A stretch of DNA of 64,000 nucleotides. Source: Geobacter sp. GTDB taxonomy: Bacteria > Desulfobacterota > Desulfuromonadia > Geobacterales > Pseudopelobacteraceae. Shown here one piece after another: positions 22,010 to 31,895 of the stretch (within the stretch, counting starts at the first letter, position 1; the number at the start of each line of letters is the position of its first letter). Location: positions 1-64,000 of the forward strand of contig VFJW01000017.1 of NCBI GenBank assembly GCA_009885845.1, given 5' to 3'. A program made the position numbers and the translations under genes. Under the pieces are notes generated by a model. The model saw nothing but the letters and a program-made list of their open reading frames with translations, ran no database searches and had not been told where the DNA came from.

Positions 22010-23275
22010 ATGATTATCATGGCGTTAAACTGCGGCAGTTCATCAGTAAAGTACCAGCTGTTTGATTGGCAGAAAATGGAGGTTGTCGCCAAAGGAATGG
22101 TAGAACGGGTTATTATTGGAGGCTCGTATATCGTTCATGAGGTTCCCGGACATGAGAATTATCATCAGGAACTGGATTGTGCCAATCATCAGGAAGCAAT
22201 TGATCTGGTCATTAAAACGGTTACTGATCCGTTTCATGGTGTCTTGAAAAGTGTCCACGAGATAAATGCCGTTGGGCATCGGGTTGTGCATGGCGGGGAA
22301 AAATTCACCTGTTCTGTCATGATCGATGAACATGTGCTGAATGCCGTTAAAGAAGTGCAGCACCTGGCTCCACTCCATAATCCGCCCAACATTGAAGGAA
22401 TCGAGGCCGCCCAGGCCCTGATGCCAACCGTCCCGCATATTGCCATTTTTGACACCGCTTTTCATCAGACAATGCCCGAGAATGCCTACATCTATCCACT
22501 CCCGTACGAATGGTACGAAAAGCACCAGGTGCGTCGCTACGGCTTTCACGGCACCTCTCATCTGTATGTATCGAAGCGCGCAGCGGCTCTGCTCGGCAAG
22601 GAATCGAAAGACACCAACATTGTCTCCATGCACATTGGCAACGGAGTTTCACACTGCGCCATCAAAAATGGCATTTCAGTGGATACCTCTATGGGACTTA
22701 CGCCGCTTGAAGGAGCGGTCATGGGAACCCGCTGCGGCGATATCGATCCGGCCATTCCTGCATTCATGATGCAGAAAGACAATCTGTCTGCCAGGGAGAT
22801 TGACAGCATTCTTAACAAAAAAAGCGGCATACTGGGTATTACTGGCCGTTTTACTGACCGGCGCGACGTCATCGAACACGCCAATGCAGGCGACAAACGA
22901 TGCCAACTGTCGCTCGAAATTGAATCCTACCGTTTAAAAAAATACATCGGTGCCTACATGGCCGCAGTCGGCAAACTTGACGCTGTTATTTTCACCGCCG
23001 GTGTCGGAGAAATGGGCGCTGCCATCCGCGAGAAAGCGATCGAGGGGCTTGAACATATTGGTATCATCCTTGACCGCGAACGCAACAAAGGCGCGATGAC
23101 CCGTAAGCGGGAAACCCTGATTACCACCGACGACTCCCCGGTCAAGGTATATGTCATCCCGACCGATGAGGAACTGGTGTTCACAGAAGATGTTGTCGGC
23201 ATACTCAACGGCACCTACACCGATCACATGAACTTTGAATATTCGTTTGCAAAAGCGGATTTCGTCAGAAAATAA
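22010..23275 (+). CDS. ackA: acetate kinase
   Basis: LNCGSSSVKYQLF, VGHRVVHGGEKF, AIFDTAFHQTMPE, RRYGFHGTSH, SMHIGNGVSHCAI. Confidence 0.96.
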   Translation: MIIMALNCGSSSVKYQLFDWQKMEVVAKGMVERVIIGGSYIVHEVPGHENYHQELDCANHQEAIDLVIKTVTDPFHGVLKSVHEINAVGHRVVHGGEKFTCSVMIDEHVLNAVKEVQHLAPLHNPPNIEGIEAAQALMPTVPHIAIFDTAFHQTMPENAYIYPLPYEWYEKHQVRRYGFHGTSHLYVSKRAAALLGKESKDTNIVSMHIGNGVSHCAIKNGISVDTSMGLTPLEGAVMGTRCGDIDPAIPAFMMQKDNLSAREIDSILNKKSGILGITGRFTDRRDVIEHANAGDKRCQLSLEIESYRLKKYIGAYMAAVGKLDAVIFTAGVGEMGAAIREKAIEGLEHIGIILDRERNKGAMTRKRETLITTDDSPVKVYVIPTDEELVFTEDVVGILNGTYTDHMNFEYSFAKADFVRK

Positions 23276-23293
23276 TTGGGCCTAAAACAGACA

Positions 23294-23454
23294 TTTAAAA
23301 CACGGAGGCACAGAGAACGCAGAGTAAGCATTAAGTTCTTAAACAAAAATGGCGGGACTATGAATATGAACTGTATTATTTGTCTTTAACCATCTAACCT
23401 GCTTTTGAATCTAAGGCTTACCCTCTGTGAACTCTGTGCCTCAGTGTTAAAACG
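23294..23454. repeat. long imperfect inverted repeat, MITE-like
   Basis: Left arm ttaaaacacggaggcacagagaacgcagagtaagc; right arm cttaccctctgtgaactctgtgcctcagtgttaaaa, near reverse complement, about 85-nt spacer. Confidence 0.6.
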
Positions 23455-23495
23455 CTTTTTATAGATTGAAATTTCAGAACCGATAAGAAGCATAG

Positions 23496-24707
23496 TCAAA
23501 ATGTCTTGGTAATCTCCCGGATCAGCGAAGTCGCATAGGACCCTTTCGGGAGAGCGAACCCCATCGTTACAGAGTCTCCGGAAACGCTCCAGAAGAGATC
23601 ACCCGCAGGCACCCGCAACGGCCTCCGCTCACCTTCCATGCGCAGACCACCCGGCAGGTCAAACTGTGATAGAGACATCCCCGCCGTCTCCAGAATCTCT
23701 CGCTCAAGCTCCCCTGCCGAACCTTCAGGATGTTTCATTTTGCAACCGAACATCGGCCCGCTGGCCGATATTTCAAACGCATCTGCCCTCCCCTGCTCCG
23801 TTTCAGCATCTTCAACAAGAAAACAGGCGCCATTGGCATGCTTACAGGCCAGATCACCGGTCATCACCGTGTCAATGGCGGTGATCCGCTGTGCGACAGT
23901 CTGATCAAACAGAAAAGATTGTACGGCCGAGAGGTACAGTTTTTTCAGGCGGGGATGAACAGCGGAAAACGCTTTCTCATATTCTCCCGGTCGGGCAACC
24001 AGCCGTTGCAGCACATCACGCTCGCTGCGACAGTGACGCGGGAAAAGCCGGAGCGCTTCGCTCAGTCCCCCCTGTCGATAGGCGCTAATCGCGGCGGACC
24101 ACGCCTCATCGCGCACCGCATCCGGCTCGCCGATCAGCCGGTCCACACAGTCACGCCAATCCCGGCGCAACATTGCAGCGCCGATCAGATGCGAATTACC
24201 TTGAGCGCCATAGCGCTGATAGCCGAAGTAGTTCGGAACGCCGCGTTTCGAGAGAATATCCAGAATGGCCGGGACCAGCTGAGAAGCCTCGGCGGAAACG
24301 CCCCGAATGACGATACGAAAACGATTCCCCTTGAGATGCCCAAGCTTCAACTTGTTGGAGTGACGCTGTGCCGAAACGACCCTGACACCGTCCAGCTCCA
24401 GGGCAAGCGCCTTCTCGGGAGCGAGCCGCTGTATGGAAATCGTCTGTCGGGTAACGCCTACGGAATCCTTCATTCCGGCATAGCCGATATCACGCTCCTG
24501 AACCTTCAGGCTCTGCACGATGCGCCGGATCGCCTCCAGCGTGGTGATGCCGCTCTTCTCGATGGTCAGATAGCAGTGTTCTCCGGAACCGCAGGGGAGA
24601 TAGGATGGGATCTCTTCAACATGGAAGTCTTCAGGAGATTCCTTTATCGTTCCGCCGCAGCCGGGTAGGCCTGCGGTCAGGTATGGGTGCATGATAGATG
24701 CAATCAT
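23496..24707 (-). CDS. truD: tRNA pseudouridine synthase D
   Basis: DIGYAGMKDSVGVTRQTISI, GHLKGNRFRIVIRG, VPNYFGYQRYGAQGNS. Confidence 0.95.
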   Translation of the reverse strand: MIASIMHPYLTAGLPGCGGTIKESPEDFHVEEIPSYLPCGSGEHCYLTIEKSGITTLEAIRRIVQSLKVQERDIGYAGMKDSVGVTRQTISIQRLAPEKALALELDGVRVVSAQRHSNKLKLGHLKGNRFRIVIRGVSAEASQLVPAILDILSKRGVPNYFGYQRYGAQGNSHLIGAAMLRRDWRDCVDRLIGEPDAVRDEAWSAAISAYRQGGLSEALRLFPRHCRSERDVLQRLVARPGEYEKAFSAVHPRLKKLYLSAVQSFLFDQTVAQRITAIDTVMTGDLACKHANGACFLVEDAETEQGRADAFEISASGPMFGCKMKHPEGSAGELEREILETAGMSLSQFDLPGGLRMEGERRPLRVPAGDLFWSVSGDSVTMGFALPKGSYATSLIREITKTF

Positions 24708-24778
24708 TTTATAATCCTATTAGTGTAAAGACTCCTAATTACTTAAAATTTCAGACTGCCATTCAGCACACTAACACA

Positions 24779-25166
24779 TCAATCTTCTAGAGCAAGACCC
24801 ACGCGGCGCAAGAGCAATCTACCTAATGAGGTAATTTGGTATCCAGACACTTCAAGCCCACCACTACTTTTATCAATAACGGGCAATCCGGTTTTTAGAT
24901 CTGTTTTAAGTTTTTTGGCCAAAAGCCTCATTTGAGAAAGATGTTCTTTGTAATTATCCTGTAATGCAGCTTTGTCATAAATAATTTGCTCTTGTCCCAT
25001 TATGGATGCGTGCGCGAGGTGATAAGTCCAGGCGAACATCCCCAACACCTATGTATTTATTGCTGCCGATGCAAACTTCTGCCTGGCATTGATGAAGCAA
25101 ATAGCTTGATTCAGAAACCAAAAAATCAAAAGCAGGTTCTATTTTATGTTGAACCGTGTCCATCAT
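24779..25166 (-). pseudogene. two overlapping short frames of unknown origin, possible frameshifted gene remnant
   Basis: ORFs 24779..25048 and 24975..25166 overlap in different frames. The composition looks protein-like but neither is a recognisable complete protein. Confidence 0.3.
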
Positions 25167-25416
25167 TAGCTCTGCTCCTCATCCCTGTTGCTATAGCGAG
25201 GGTCGCTTCTCCAAATTTCAAATTTGGAGAAATTTGCGGTCGAAAAACTGATTATTCTTCAACCAATGAATATTAGTTAGGACAGCAATTGTCTATAAAG
25301 AATCAAATCGTAAGAGACAAAAAACAAAAGACCGCTGCCCCCGCACTACACCGGCACAAGCGGCCTTACTCATCCACTTCCCACCATCGAAGCAAACCCA
25401 ATCCCCTTGACACTGC

Positions 25417-25749
25417 CTATGCCGCCAGCTTCTTCATCCGTTGCAGGGTATCTGGATATTTCCGCACCAGCATGATAAGCGTGGCGGCTTGGTCATTTGG
25501 TTTTGTCAGTCCCTGCTCCCATTTTTCAAGCGTCCGGGGAGAAACATGTAACTCATGTGCAAACACCGGACGGGACAGGTTCAACCGCTCCCGAGTATCC
25601 CGGATAAGCGCCGGTGTTACCTCCGGCTTGGTCGTTTGTTCCACTTTATAGGTTTTCAGAGTAATCTTGCCGGCAAGATGCTGGTTAATGTCTTCAATAC
25701 CCTGTATCAGCTCTTCAAAAAGGTTACGTTCTTTTTTCATCTGTTCCAT
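25417..25749 (-). CDS. HTH antitoxin, HigA/NadS-like
   Basis: RDTRERLNLSRPVFAHELHVSPRTLEKWEQGLTKPNDQAATLIMLVRKYP; directly downstream of and overlapping a RelE-like toxin. Confidence 0.88.
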   Translation of the reverse strand: MEQMKKERNLFEELIQGIEDINQHLAGKITLKTYKVEQTTKPEVTPALIRDTRERLNLSRPVFAHELHVSPRTLEKWEQGLTKPNDQAATLIMLVRKYPDTLQRMKKLAA

Positions 25750-26054
25750 ACCTCCACCAATTTCTTGAGATATTCCTTTTCCTTCTCTGTCAGGTCGCTT
25801 GCCTCGTTCTTAGCGTATATGTTCAGCAGATAGATATGACCTCTTGCTGTTCGCCAATAGTAAATCACTCGAACGCCACCGCTCTTGCCTTTGCCCTTTG
25901 CTCCCCAGCGTATCTTCCGAATGCCGCCAGAACCCTTGATAACATCGCCTTCGTCAGGATGTTCTATCAATTGAGCTTGCAACTTTCCTTGTTCTTCATC
26001 GGAAAGATAATCTGCAATGATTCGCGTATAATACGCAGTTTCTATAAAAACCAT
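25737..26054 (-). CDS. RelE/HigB-like toxin
   Basis: GSGGIRKIRWGAKGKGKSGGVRVIYYWRTARGHIYLLNIYAKNEASDLTEKEKEYLKKLVE. Confidence 0.88.
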   Translation of the reverse strand: MVFIETAYYTRIIADYLSDEEQGKLQAQLIEHPDEGDVIKGSGGIRKIRWGAKGKGKSGGVRVIYYWRTARGHIYLLNIYAKNEASDLTEKEKEYLKKLVEVWNR

Positions 26055-26236
26055 AATTAACTATACCCTTTTAGCGTATATCATTCAATTGGTTTTATGC
26101 AGACTTCATCAATCTCACGGCATTTCCGAAAATGAGCAAAAAAGAGTCAGTCCCTGACACAAGATAGAATTAAAGCATTCGTAATCTCCTCAGCCCAAAC
26201 ACTATTGCTACCTTAAAATTCCTGTTCATTGTTCAT

Positions 26237-26617
26237 TCATCCTTTCATCCGCATCATACCGGAAACGGCTCCGCTGACAAACGCCAGCAGCCAGCAGCTG
26301 TAGATCGTCAGGCTGACTCGATGAAACAGTACGTTGACAGCTTCTGCGCGATGCAGCAGTGACGCTGTCAACGCCAGCATAAAATGGAAACCCATTCCCG
26401 CCAGTGAGGCAATTCCGGTAATATTATGCCATTCGGGAGCTTTGCCGTACATCCGGGCAACAATGTTCATCTGGTGAGTACCGAGAAAATCGCACGCGAG
26501 GCCGATCCCGAAGATAACCAGGTGTTTCGGGTGCAATCCCTGTCTGCGACCGCTGAAAACAGCCCAGGTGTAGAATAACAGCGCCAGACTCATCCAGATG
26601 ACCGCTCTGATCAGCAT
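26237..26617 (-). CDS. HsmA/TIGR03987-like four-TM membrane protein
   Basis: Hydrophobic, HLVIFGIGLACDFLGTHQMNIVARM, HNITGIASLAGMGFHFMLALTASL. Confidence 0.6.
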   Translation of the reverse strand: MLIRAVIWMSLALLFYTWAVFSGRRQGLHPKHLVIFGIGLACDFLGTHQMNIVARMYGKAPEWHNITGIASLAGMGFHFMLALTASLLHRAEAVNVLFHRVSLTIYSCWLLAFVSGAVSGMMRMKG

Positions 26618-27081
26618 TACGAAAGCATTCCACTTTGACGCAGCGCTTCATACAGCACGATTCCGGCCGAAGTTGACAGGTTGAGACTGCGTACGTGTCC
26701 CGATGGCATTGGAATGGTGAATGAGGTCTCCTGATTGGCTTGCAGCAGATCTTCCGGCAGCCCTTTGGTCTCCTTGCCGAAAACAATGTAATCACCCGGC
26801 CGAAAACCTGCATCGAGATAACTGCTCTTGACCTTGGTACTCAAATAAAAGAACCGACCCTCCGGTACGCTATTACGGAGTGTTTCCAGATCAGGCCATT
26901 TTATCAGAGATACAAATTCCCAATAGTCGAGACCGGCACGCTTGAGATAGCGGTCATCAAGAGAGAATCCGAGCTTTCCGACAAGATGGAGAACGGAACC
27001 GGTCGCCGCACATAAACGGGCGATATTACCGGTGTTGGGGGGAATTTCTGGCTCAATGAGGACAATATTAAAAGGTTTCAT
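26617..27081 (-). CDS. trmL: tRNA (cytidine(34)-2'-O)-methyltransferase
   Basis: FNIVLIEPEIPPNTGNIARLCAATG, FGKETKGLPEDLL, IPMPSGHVRSLNLSTSAGIVLYEALRQ. Confidence 0.94.
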   Translation of the reverse strand: MKPFNIVLIEPEIPPNTGNIARLCAATGSVLHLVGKLGFSLDDRYLKRAGLDYWEFVSLIKWPDLETLRNSVPEGRFFYLSTKVKSSYLDAGFRPGDYIVFGKETKGLPEDLLQANQETSFTIPMPSGHVRSLNLSTSAGIVLYEALRQSGMLS

Positions 27082-27184
27082 AGCGGACACGTATACCACT
27101 TTTTACGGCTGCCATGCTTGCATTTTTTTCTCTTCGGGACTATTGTACACAGTCACAATTCCCTCTACATATGGAGAACATGTC

Positions 27185-28810
27185 ATGAAAATAATTGTAA
27201 CCGATGAAGTTTCGGCGGAGGGCCTGGCACTGCTGACCCAGGAACCCCGCATTCAGCTGGACGTAAAACTCGGCCTCAAAAAAGAGGAGTTGCTGGCGAT
27301 CATTGGCAACTATGAAATAATCATTACCCGCAGCGGCACGACCGTTGACAAAGCGCTTCTGGATGCGGCCACCCGCTTGAAGATGGTCGCCCGGGCGGGA
27401 GTCGGCATCGACAATGTCGATGTTGACTATGCAAGCTCAAAAGGGGTGATCGTTGTCAACGCCCCGTTCGGCAACACTAATAGTGCCGCGGAACATACCC
27501 TGGCGCTGCTGCTTTCATTCTGTCGCAACGTTCCGACCGCCAATAACAGTCTTAAATCGGGAGAATGGAAACGGGCTCCCTTTACCGGCATTGAGCTGAA
27601 AAACAAAATTGCAGGAGTCATCGGCATCGGTAAAGTCGGCGGCCGCGTTGCGACACGTCTGAAGGCATTTGAATGCGAGGTACTGGCCTGTGATCCGTAC
27701 ATTTCCGTCAAACGCGCCCATGACCTTGGAGTCAAACTGGTGTCCCATGACGAGATTTATAAAAACTGCGACATTATCACGGTGCACACTCCTCTCAATG
27801 AAGAAACAAAAGGTATGATCGGAAGCCGCGAATTCGGATTGATGAAAAGCGGTGTCATAGTCCTCAATGTGGCGCGTGGCGGCATAATTGATGAGCAGGC
27901 CATGCTGGACAACCTGAACAGCGGCAAAGTTGTTGGCGGAGCATTTGATGTCTGGAGTGAGGAGCCTCCTGCTACTGATATTCTCAAACAGCTGATCGCT
28001 CACAAGAACCTGGTTGTTACGCCGCATCTTGGTGCCAATACGTTTGAAGCACAGGTAAACGTCGCCATTGACGTTTCGCAGGAGATCGTCAATTACCTGG
28101 ACGATAAACCGCTCGAAAATGCCGTTAATATCCCCCGTTTCGACATGGCTCTGATGGATCAGATGCGGCCGTTCCTCAATCTGATGAGTGTTATCTGCGA
28201 TTTCGGCGTACAGCTGGTCGACACTAATCTTGAAAAGGTCACCTTCGGTTTCAGCGGCGCGATTGCTCATTATGACTGTTCACCGCTGGCCGTATGCGGT
28301 CTTTCGGTACTGCTCAACCGCAAGGTCGACCAGGACGTCAATATGGTCAACGCCACCCTGATAGCGGAGCAGATGGGGATTGTCGTTGAAGAGAACAAAT
28401 CCACACTGTCTGATGGTTTCTCCAATATCATCACCCTTACCCTTGATGGGCAGGGGAAACGGCGACTGATTGCCGGCACTCTCTTTGAAGGGCAGCCGCG
28501 CATTATCCGTCTGCGCGATTACACTATGGACTTCGCCCCGGATGAACATATGCTGCTACTGAACTACGAAGACCGCCCCGGCATGATCGGAAAAATCGGT
28601 ACGATCATGGGACTGCATGATATCAACATCGCCTCGATGAACCTCGGCCGCAGTGCAAAAAAAGGGGAGGCGATGGTCATTCTGTCTCTTGATTCCCCGG
28701 TACCGGCTCCGGTTGTTGCCGAACTTCAGTCCGCAACTGAAGCGACTTTTATCAAAGCTCTCAAGATGAGAAACGGCGCCTGCTCCCGCAACTGCGGCTG
28801 CGGGGTATAA
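27185..28810 (+). CDS. serA: D-3-phosphoglycerate dehydrogenase (with ACT domain)
   Basis: MKIIVTDEVSAEGLALL, VARAGVGIDNVD, GVIGIGKVGGRVA, C-terminal NYEDRPGMIGKIGTIMGLHDINIASM. Confidence 0.96.
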   Translation: MKIIVTDEVSAEGLALLTQEPRIQLDVKLGLKKEELLAIIGNYEIIITRSGTTVDKALLDAATRLKMVARAGVGIDNVDVDYASSKGVIVVNAPFGNTNSAAEHTLALLLSFCRNVPTANNSLKSGEWKRAPFTGIELKNKIAGVIGIGKVGGRVATRLKAFECEVLACDPYISVKRAHDLGVKLVSHDEIYKNCDIITVHTPLNEETKGMIGSREFGLMKSGVIVLNVARGGIIDEQAMLDNLNSGKVVGGAFDVWSEEPPATDILKQLIAHKNLVVTPHLGANTFEAQVNVAIDVSQEIVNYLDDKPLENAVNIPRFDMALMDQMRPFLNLMSVICDFGVQLVDTNLEKVTFGFSGAIAHYDCSPLAVCGLSVLLNRKVDQDVNMVNATLIAEQMGIVVEENKSTLSDGFSNIITLTLDGQGKRRLIAGTLFEGQPRIIRLRDYTMDFAPDEHMLLLNYEDRPGMIGKIGTIMGLHDINIASMNLGRSAKKGEAMVILSLDSPVPAPVVAELQSATEATFIKALKMRNGACSRNCGCGV

Positions 28811-28821
28811 CAGACCCTGCC

Positions 28822-29607
28822 ATGCAATTTCCTCATATTGATCCTGTTTTCCTGAGCATCGGCCCGCTCCAGTTCCGCTGGTACGGGCTGATGTATGTAC
28901 TCTCCTTTATCGCCACATATTTCATTATCTGCTCCGAAGTCCTTCGCAAAAAGCTCCCCCTGACCAAAGACAACGCTGCCGATCTGGTTTTTTACGGTGC
29001 CCTGGGTGTGGTCCTGGGAGGGCGTGCCGGATATATCCTGTTTTACAACCTCGGCTTTTATCTGGCAAACCCGCTTAAACTCTTTGCCGTCTGGGAAGGA
29101 GGGATGTCTTTCCATGGCGGTTTTCTGGGAGTCATGCTGGCCTTTTTGCTCTACGCACGCCGAAAAAATATTCCGTTTCTTGCGTTGATTGACATGGCGG
29201 CACTCTGCGCACCGGTTGGCCTGGGACTGGGAAGGATCGGCAACTTCATCAACGGAGAGCTCTACGGCAGAATAACAGCTGCCCCCTGGGGGATTATTTT
29301 CCCCGGCAGTGACGGTAGTTCCCGCCATCCATCACAGCTTTACGAAGCGTTTCTGGAAGGGCTGGCACTGTTTTTTATTGTGCGTTTTGTCTCAAGAAAA
29401 ACTACCGTAAGCGGTGTAACAACATGCGCCGCCATTGCCGGTTATGGACTGTTCCGTTTTATCGTCGAATTCTATCGACAGCCTGATACCCAGATCGGCC
29501 TGTTCTACGGGATGTTTTCCATGGGTCAACTGCTCAGTCTGCCAATGTTCATTATAGGAATCATCACGGCACTGCTGCTGTCAAGGCGCAAAAAAGTATC
29601 CGCATAA
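28822..29607 (+). CDS. lgt: prolipoprotein diacylglyceryl transferase
   Basis: GGMSFHGGFLGVMLAF, GLGLGRIGNFINGELYGR, RHPSQLYEAFLEG. Confidence 0.96.
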   Translation: MQFPHIDPVFLSIGPLQFRWYGLMYVLSFIATYFIICSEVLRKKLPLTKDNAADLVFYGALGVVLGGRAGYILFYNLGFYLANPLKLFAVWEGGMSFHGGFLGVMLAFLLYARRKNIPFLALIDMAALCAPVGLGLGRIGNFINGELYGRITAAPWGIIFPGSDGSSRHPSQLYEAFLEGLALFFIVRFVSRKTTVSGVTTCAAIAGYGLFRFIVEFYRQPDTQIGLFYGMFSMGQLLSLPMFIIGIITALLLSRRKKVSA

Positions 29608-29705
29608 TTCACCCGGAGCCGCTTCAGTTGCCCATCATTATTCTGGATTGAAAAAGTCCTGTTTTGCGCTATAGTGTAAGAAAAATAACCGGGAGGAATA
29701 CTGTC

Positions 29706-30227
29706 ATGATCAGCAAAAAAATGTCCGACTCGCTTAACACCCATATGAACCTTGAGCTTTTTTCTGCACACCTGTACCTCGTCATGTCATCCTGCGCTAA
29801 TGAAATGGGACTGAAAGGAGCCGCAAACTGGTTCTTTGTGCAGTACCGTGAAGAGATGATTCACTTCATGAAATTTTATACGTATCTGGCAGAACAGGGA
29901 ATTGTCATTTCAATGCCGTCCGGCAAGGCAGTGCCGAATAAATATAAATCACTGCTTGATATGATGCAGAAGACTCTCCTCCACGAACAATTGATTACCT
30001 CCTGCATTAACAATCTCAGTGAACAGGCTGTTCAGGAGAAAGATCACGCCACGCAGATCTTCCTGCAATGGTTTGTCACCGAACAGATCGAAGAGGAAAA
30101 TAACGATCGTGACCTGATTGCCAAACTCAAAATGGTCGGTGACAACGGGTACGGCATTCTGATGATCGACGGAGAAATGGGGCAGCGAGTCTTTGTGGCC
30201 CCGGTCGGTTCACCACTGGCGGTGTAG
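29706..30227 (+). CDS. ferritin-like protein
   Basis: MISKKMSDSLNTHMNLELFSAHLYLVMSSCANEMGLKGAANWFFVQYREEMIHFMKFYTYLAEQG; di-iron ligands present. Confidence 0.92.
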   Translation: MISKKMSDSLNTHMNLELFSAHLYLVMSSCANEMGLKGAANWFFVQYREEMIHFMKFYTYLAEQGIVISMPSGKAVPNKYKSLLDMMQKTLLHEQLITSCINNLSEQAVQEKDHATQIFLQWFVTEQIEEENNDRDLIAKLKMVGDNGYGILMIDGEMGQRVFVAPVGSPLAV

Positions 30228-30230
30228 CAG

Positions 30231-30473
30231 ATGCCGATGAAGATCCGCTTCTGCGAACATAACAAGGGCAAAGGAAAAGTTATTCGGAGACTTGAGGAAG
30301 AATTTCCTGATCTGAACATCAAGGTAAAGAGCTGTGTCAAGCAGTGCGGCGTCTGTCGGGATCAACCGGTAGCTGTTGTTGACAAAAAAAAAGTGGCCGG
30401 TAAGGACGGAGACGAATTATATGCCCGGATTGTCGAGCTGATTCGTAAGGATGCCGGGGCGGCTGATCAATAA
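30231..30473 (+). CDS. DUF1450-like small Cys-containing protein
   Basis: IRFCEHNKGKGK...VKSCVKQCGVCRDQPVAVVDKKKVAGKDGDELYARIVELI. Confidence 0.7.
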   Translation: MPMKIRFCEHNKGKGKVIRRLEEEFPDLNIKVKSCVKQCGVCRDQPVAVVDKKKVAGKDGDELYARIVELIRKDAGAADQ

Positions 30474-30498
30474 ATTTACTGGTAGGGAGGCACGTAAC

Positions 30499-30798
30499 AT
30501 GGTCAGACACACGATTCTGGTGCTATCACTGGTTATTAGTATCATTGCAGCATCATCAAATTCAGATGCCCTTCAAAATTTAGGGCCTGAGACGATTAGT
30601 CTGAAAAACGGTGTCAACCCCTTGCAATTCATGCACAGGAAACATCAGAATCTCAATAGCAGTGAATGTTTTCAGTGCCACGCGGAAGGCAAATGGAAGA
30701 TGGACAACTGGGGTAAAGAGCTTGCGCACTCGATGTGTATATCGTGCCATGACCTTAACGACAAAGGACCGGTAAAGTGTAAAGACTGTCATAAATAG
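30499..30798 (+). CDS. periplasmic triheme c-type cytochrome (c3/c7-like)
   Basis: Signal peptide plus CFQCH, CISCH, CKDCH heme motifs; FMHRKHQNL. Confidence 0.9.
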   Translation: MVRHTILVLSLVISIIAASSNSDALQNLGPETISLKNGVNPLQFMHRKHQNLNSSECFQCHAEGKWKMDNWGKELAHSMCISCHDLNDKGPVKCKDCHK

Positions 30799-30880
30799 AT
30801 ACGTAAACTGACCGGGCAGACACGTACCACCATGCCGTTGTTATCCGTCTTCAGATACGCATGAACAGGCCGCGGTACAC

Positions 30881-31756
30881 ATGAATAAACTTATTACCAA
30901 AGATGATTTTGATTATAGCGTCCCTCTGCTGATCGCATTTTCCGGTTGGCTAGTTCTGCTCGGCTATCTTTACTACCGCTATGTACAGTATAATCAGGAT
31001 GTCTTTGCGCTTATTACCGCAACTGGTGACAATCAAGCTTCGCTGCAGACCCTGCTGATCTTTTTCTCGCCTCTCATCTCAGGAATATTCGGTTTTGTCG
31101 TCAACCGCAGGCTTGTACTCTACAAGAGCAAATATCTAAAAGAGCGCACCATTAAAAAACTGGCCGAAAATGAGCTCATCGAGCTGGTTGACAACCTGAT
31201 ACTGAGCTTTGTCAATGCCCTTGATGCGAAAAGTACCTGGACCAAAGGGCACTCTTTGCGTGTCAGGCACTACAGCTCTAAAATTGCACGGGAACTCAAG
31301 TTAGGCGAGGAGGAGATCGATCAGCTAAGCATCTCTGCGCTGTTACATGATATCGGCAAAATAGGCACGTACGATGACATCCTCAACAAGGTTGAATCCC
31401 TTACTGAAAAAGAGTTTGAGTTGATTAAGCTGCATCCGGCCAATGCCGTAACCATTTTATCTCCTATCAGGGAGTTTAGAGAGTTTCTGCCCATTATCAA
31501 GAGTCACCATGAGCGGATGGACGGACGGGGATATCCTGACGGGCTGGCAGGCGATGCCATCCCGTTTCTCGCCAGAGTATTATGTGTTGCCGATGCCTAT
31601 GACGCCATAACCTCAAAGCGGCCATATAAAGACCTGATGGACAGGAACGAAGGATTGCATGAGGTGCAGATTAAATCAGGAAACCAGTTTGATCCGGTTG
31701 TTGTTGCCGCCCTGGTTGCCGCCCATAAAAAGCCTGACTTTGATTTCGTCGACTAA
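30881..31756 (+). CDS. membrane HD-GYP domain protein (putative c-di-GMP phosphodiesterase)
   Basis: Two N-terminal TM segments, LLHDIGKIG, HHERMDGRGYPDGLAG. Confidence 0.92.
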   Translation: MNKLITKDDFDYSVPLLIAFSGWLVLLGYLYYRYVQYNQDVFALITATGDNQASLQTLLIFFSPLISGIFGFVVNRRLVLYKSKYLKERTIKKLAENELIELVDNLILSFVNALDAKSTWTKGHSLRVRHYSSKIARELKLGEEEIDQLSISALLHDIGKIGTYDDILNKVESLTEKEFELIKLHPANAVTILSPIREFREFLPIIKSHHERMDGRGYPDGLAGDAIPFLARVLCVADAYDAITSKRPYKDLMDRNEGLHEVQIKSGNQFDPVVVAALVAAHKKPDFDFVD

Positions 31757-31895
31757 GAGCTTGTCCGCCTGATCCGACTCCGGATTATTGCACGTTTCAT
31801 CTTTTCCGATAATTTCCTTTTTTTCCTCGTGGACTGGACAATTCCCAATATGCGGTTATTATTGGTGGAAACCGCATGCAGGGGGGAATGTAATC

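Noticed and set aside
23730-24668. 312-aa plus-strand ORF
   Set aside because: Antisense to truD, which has clear family motifs; no recognisable domain.
27515-28270. 251-aa minus-strand ORF
   Set aside because: Antisense to serA.
30799-31895. GEMM-type riboswitch upstream of the cytochrome genes
   Set aside because: Looked for the characteristic conserved core in both upstream regions and did not find it by eye; cmsearch would be decisive.
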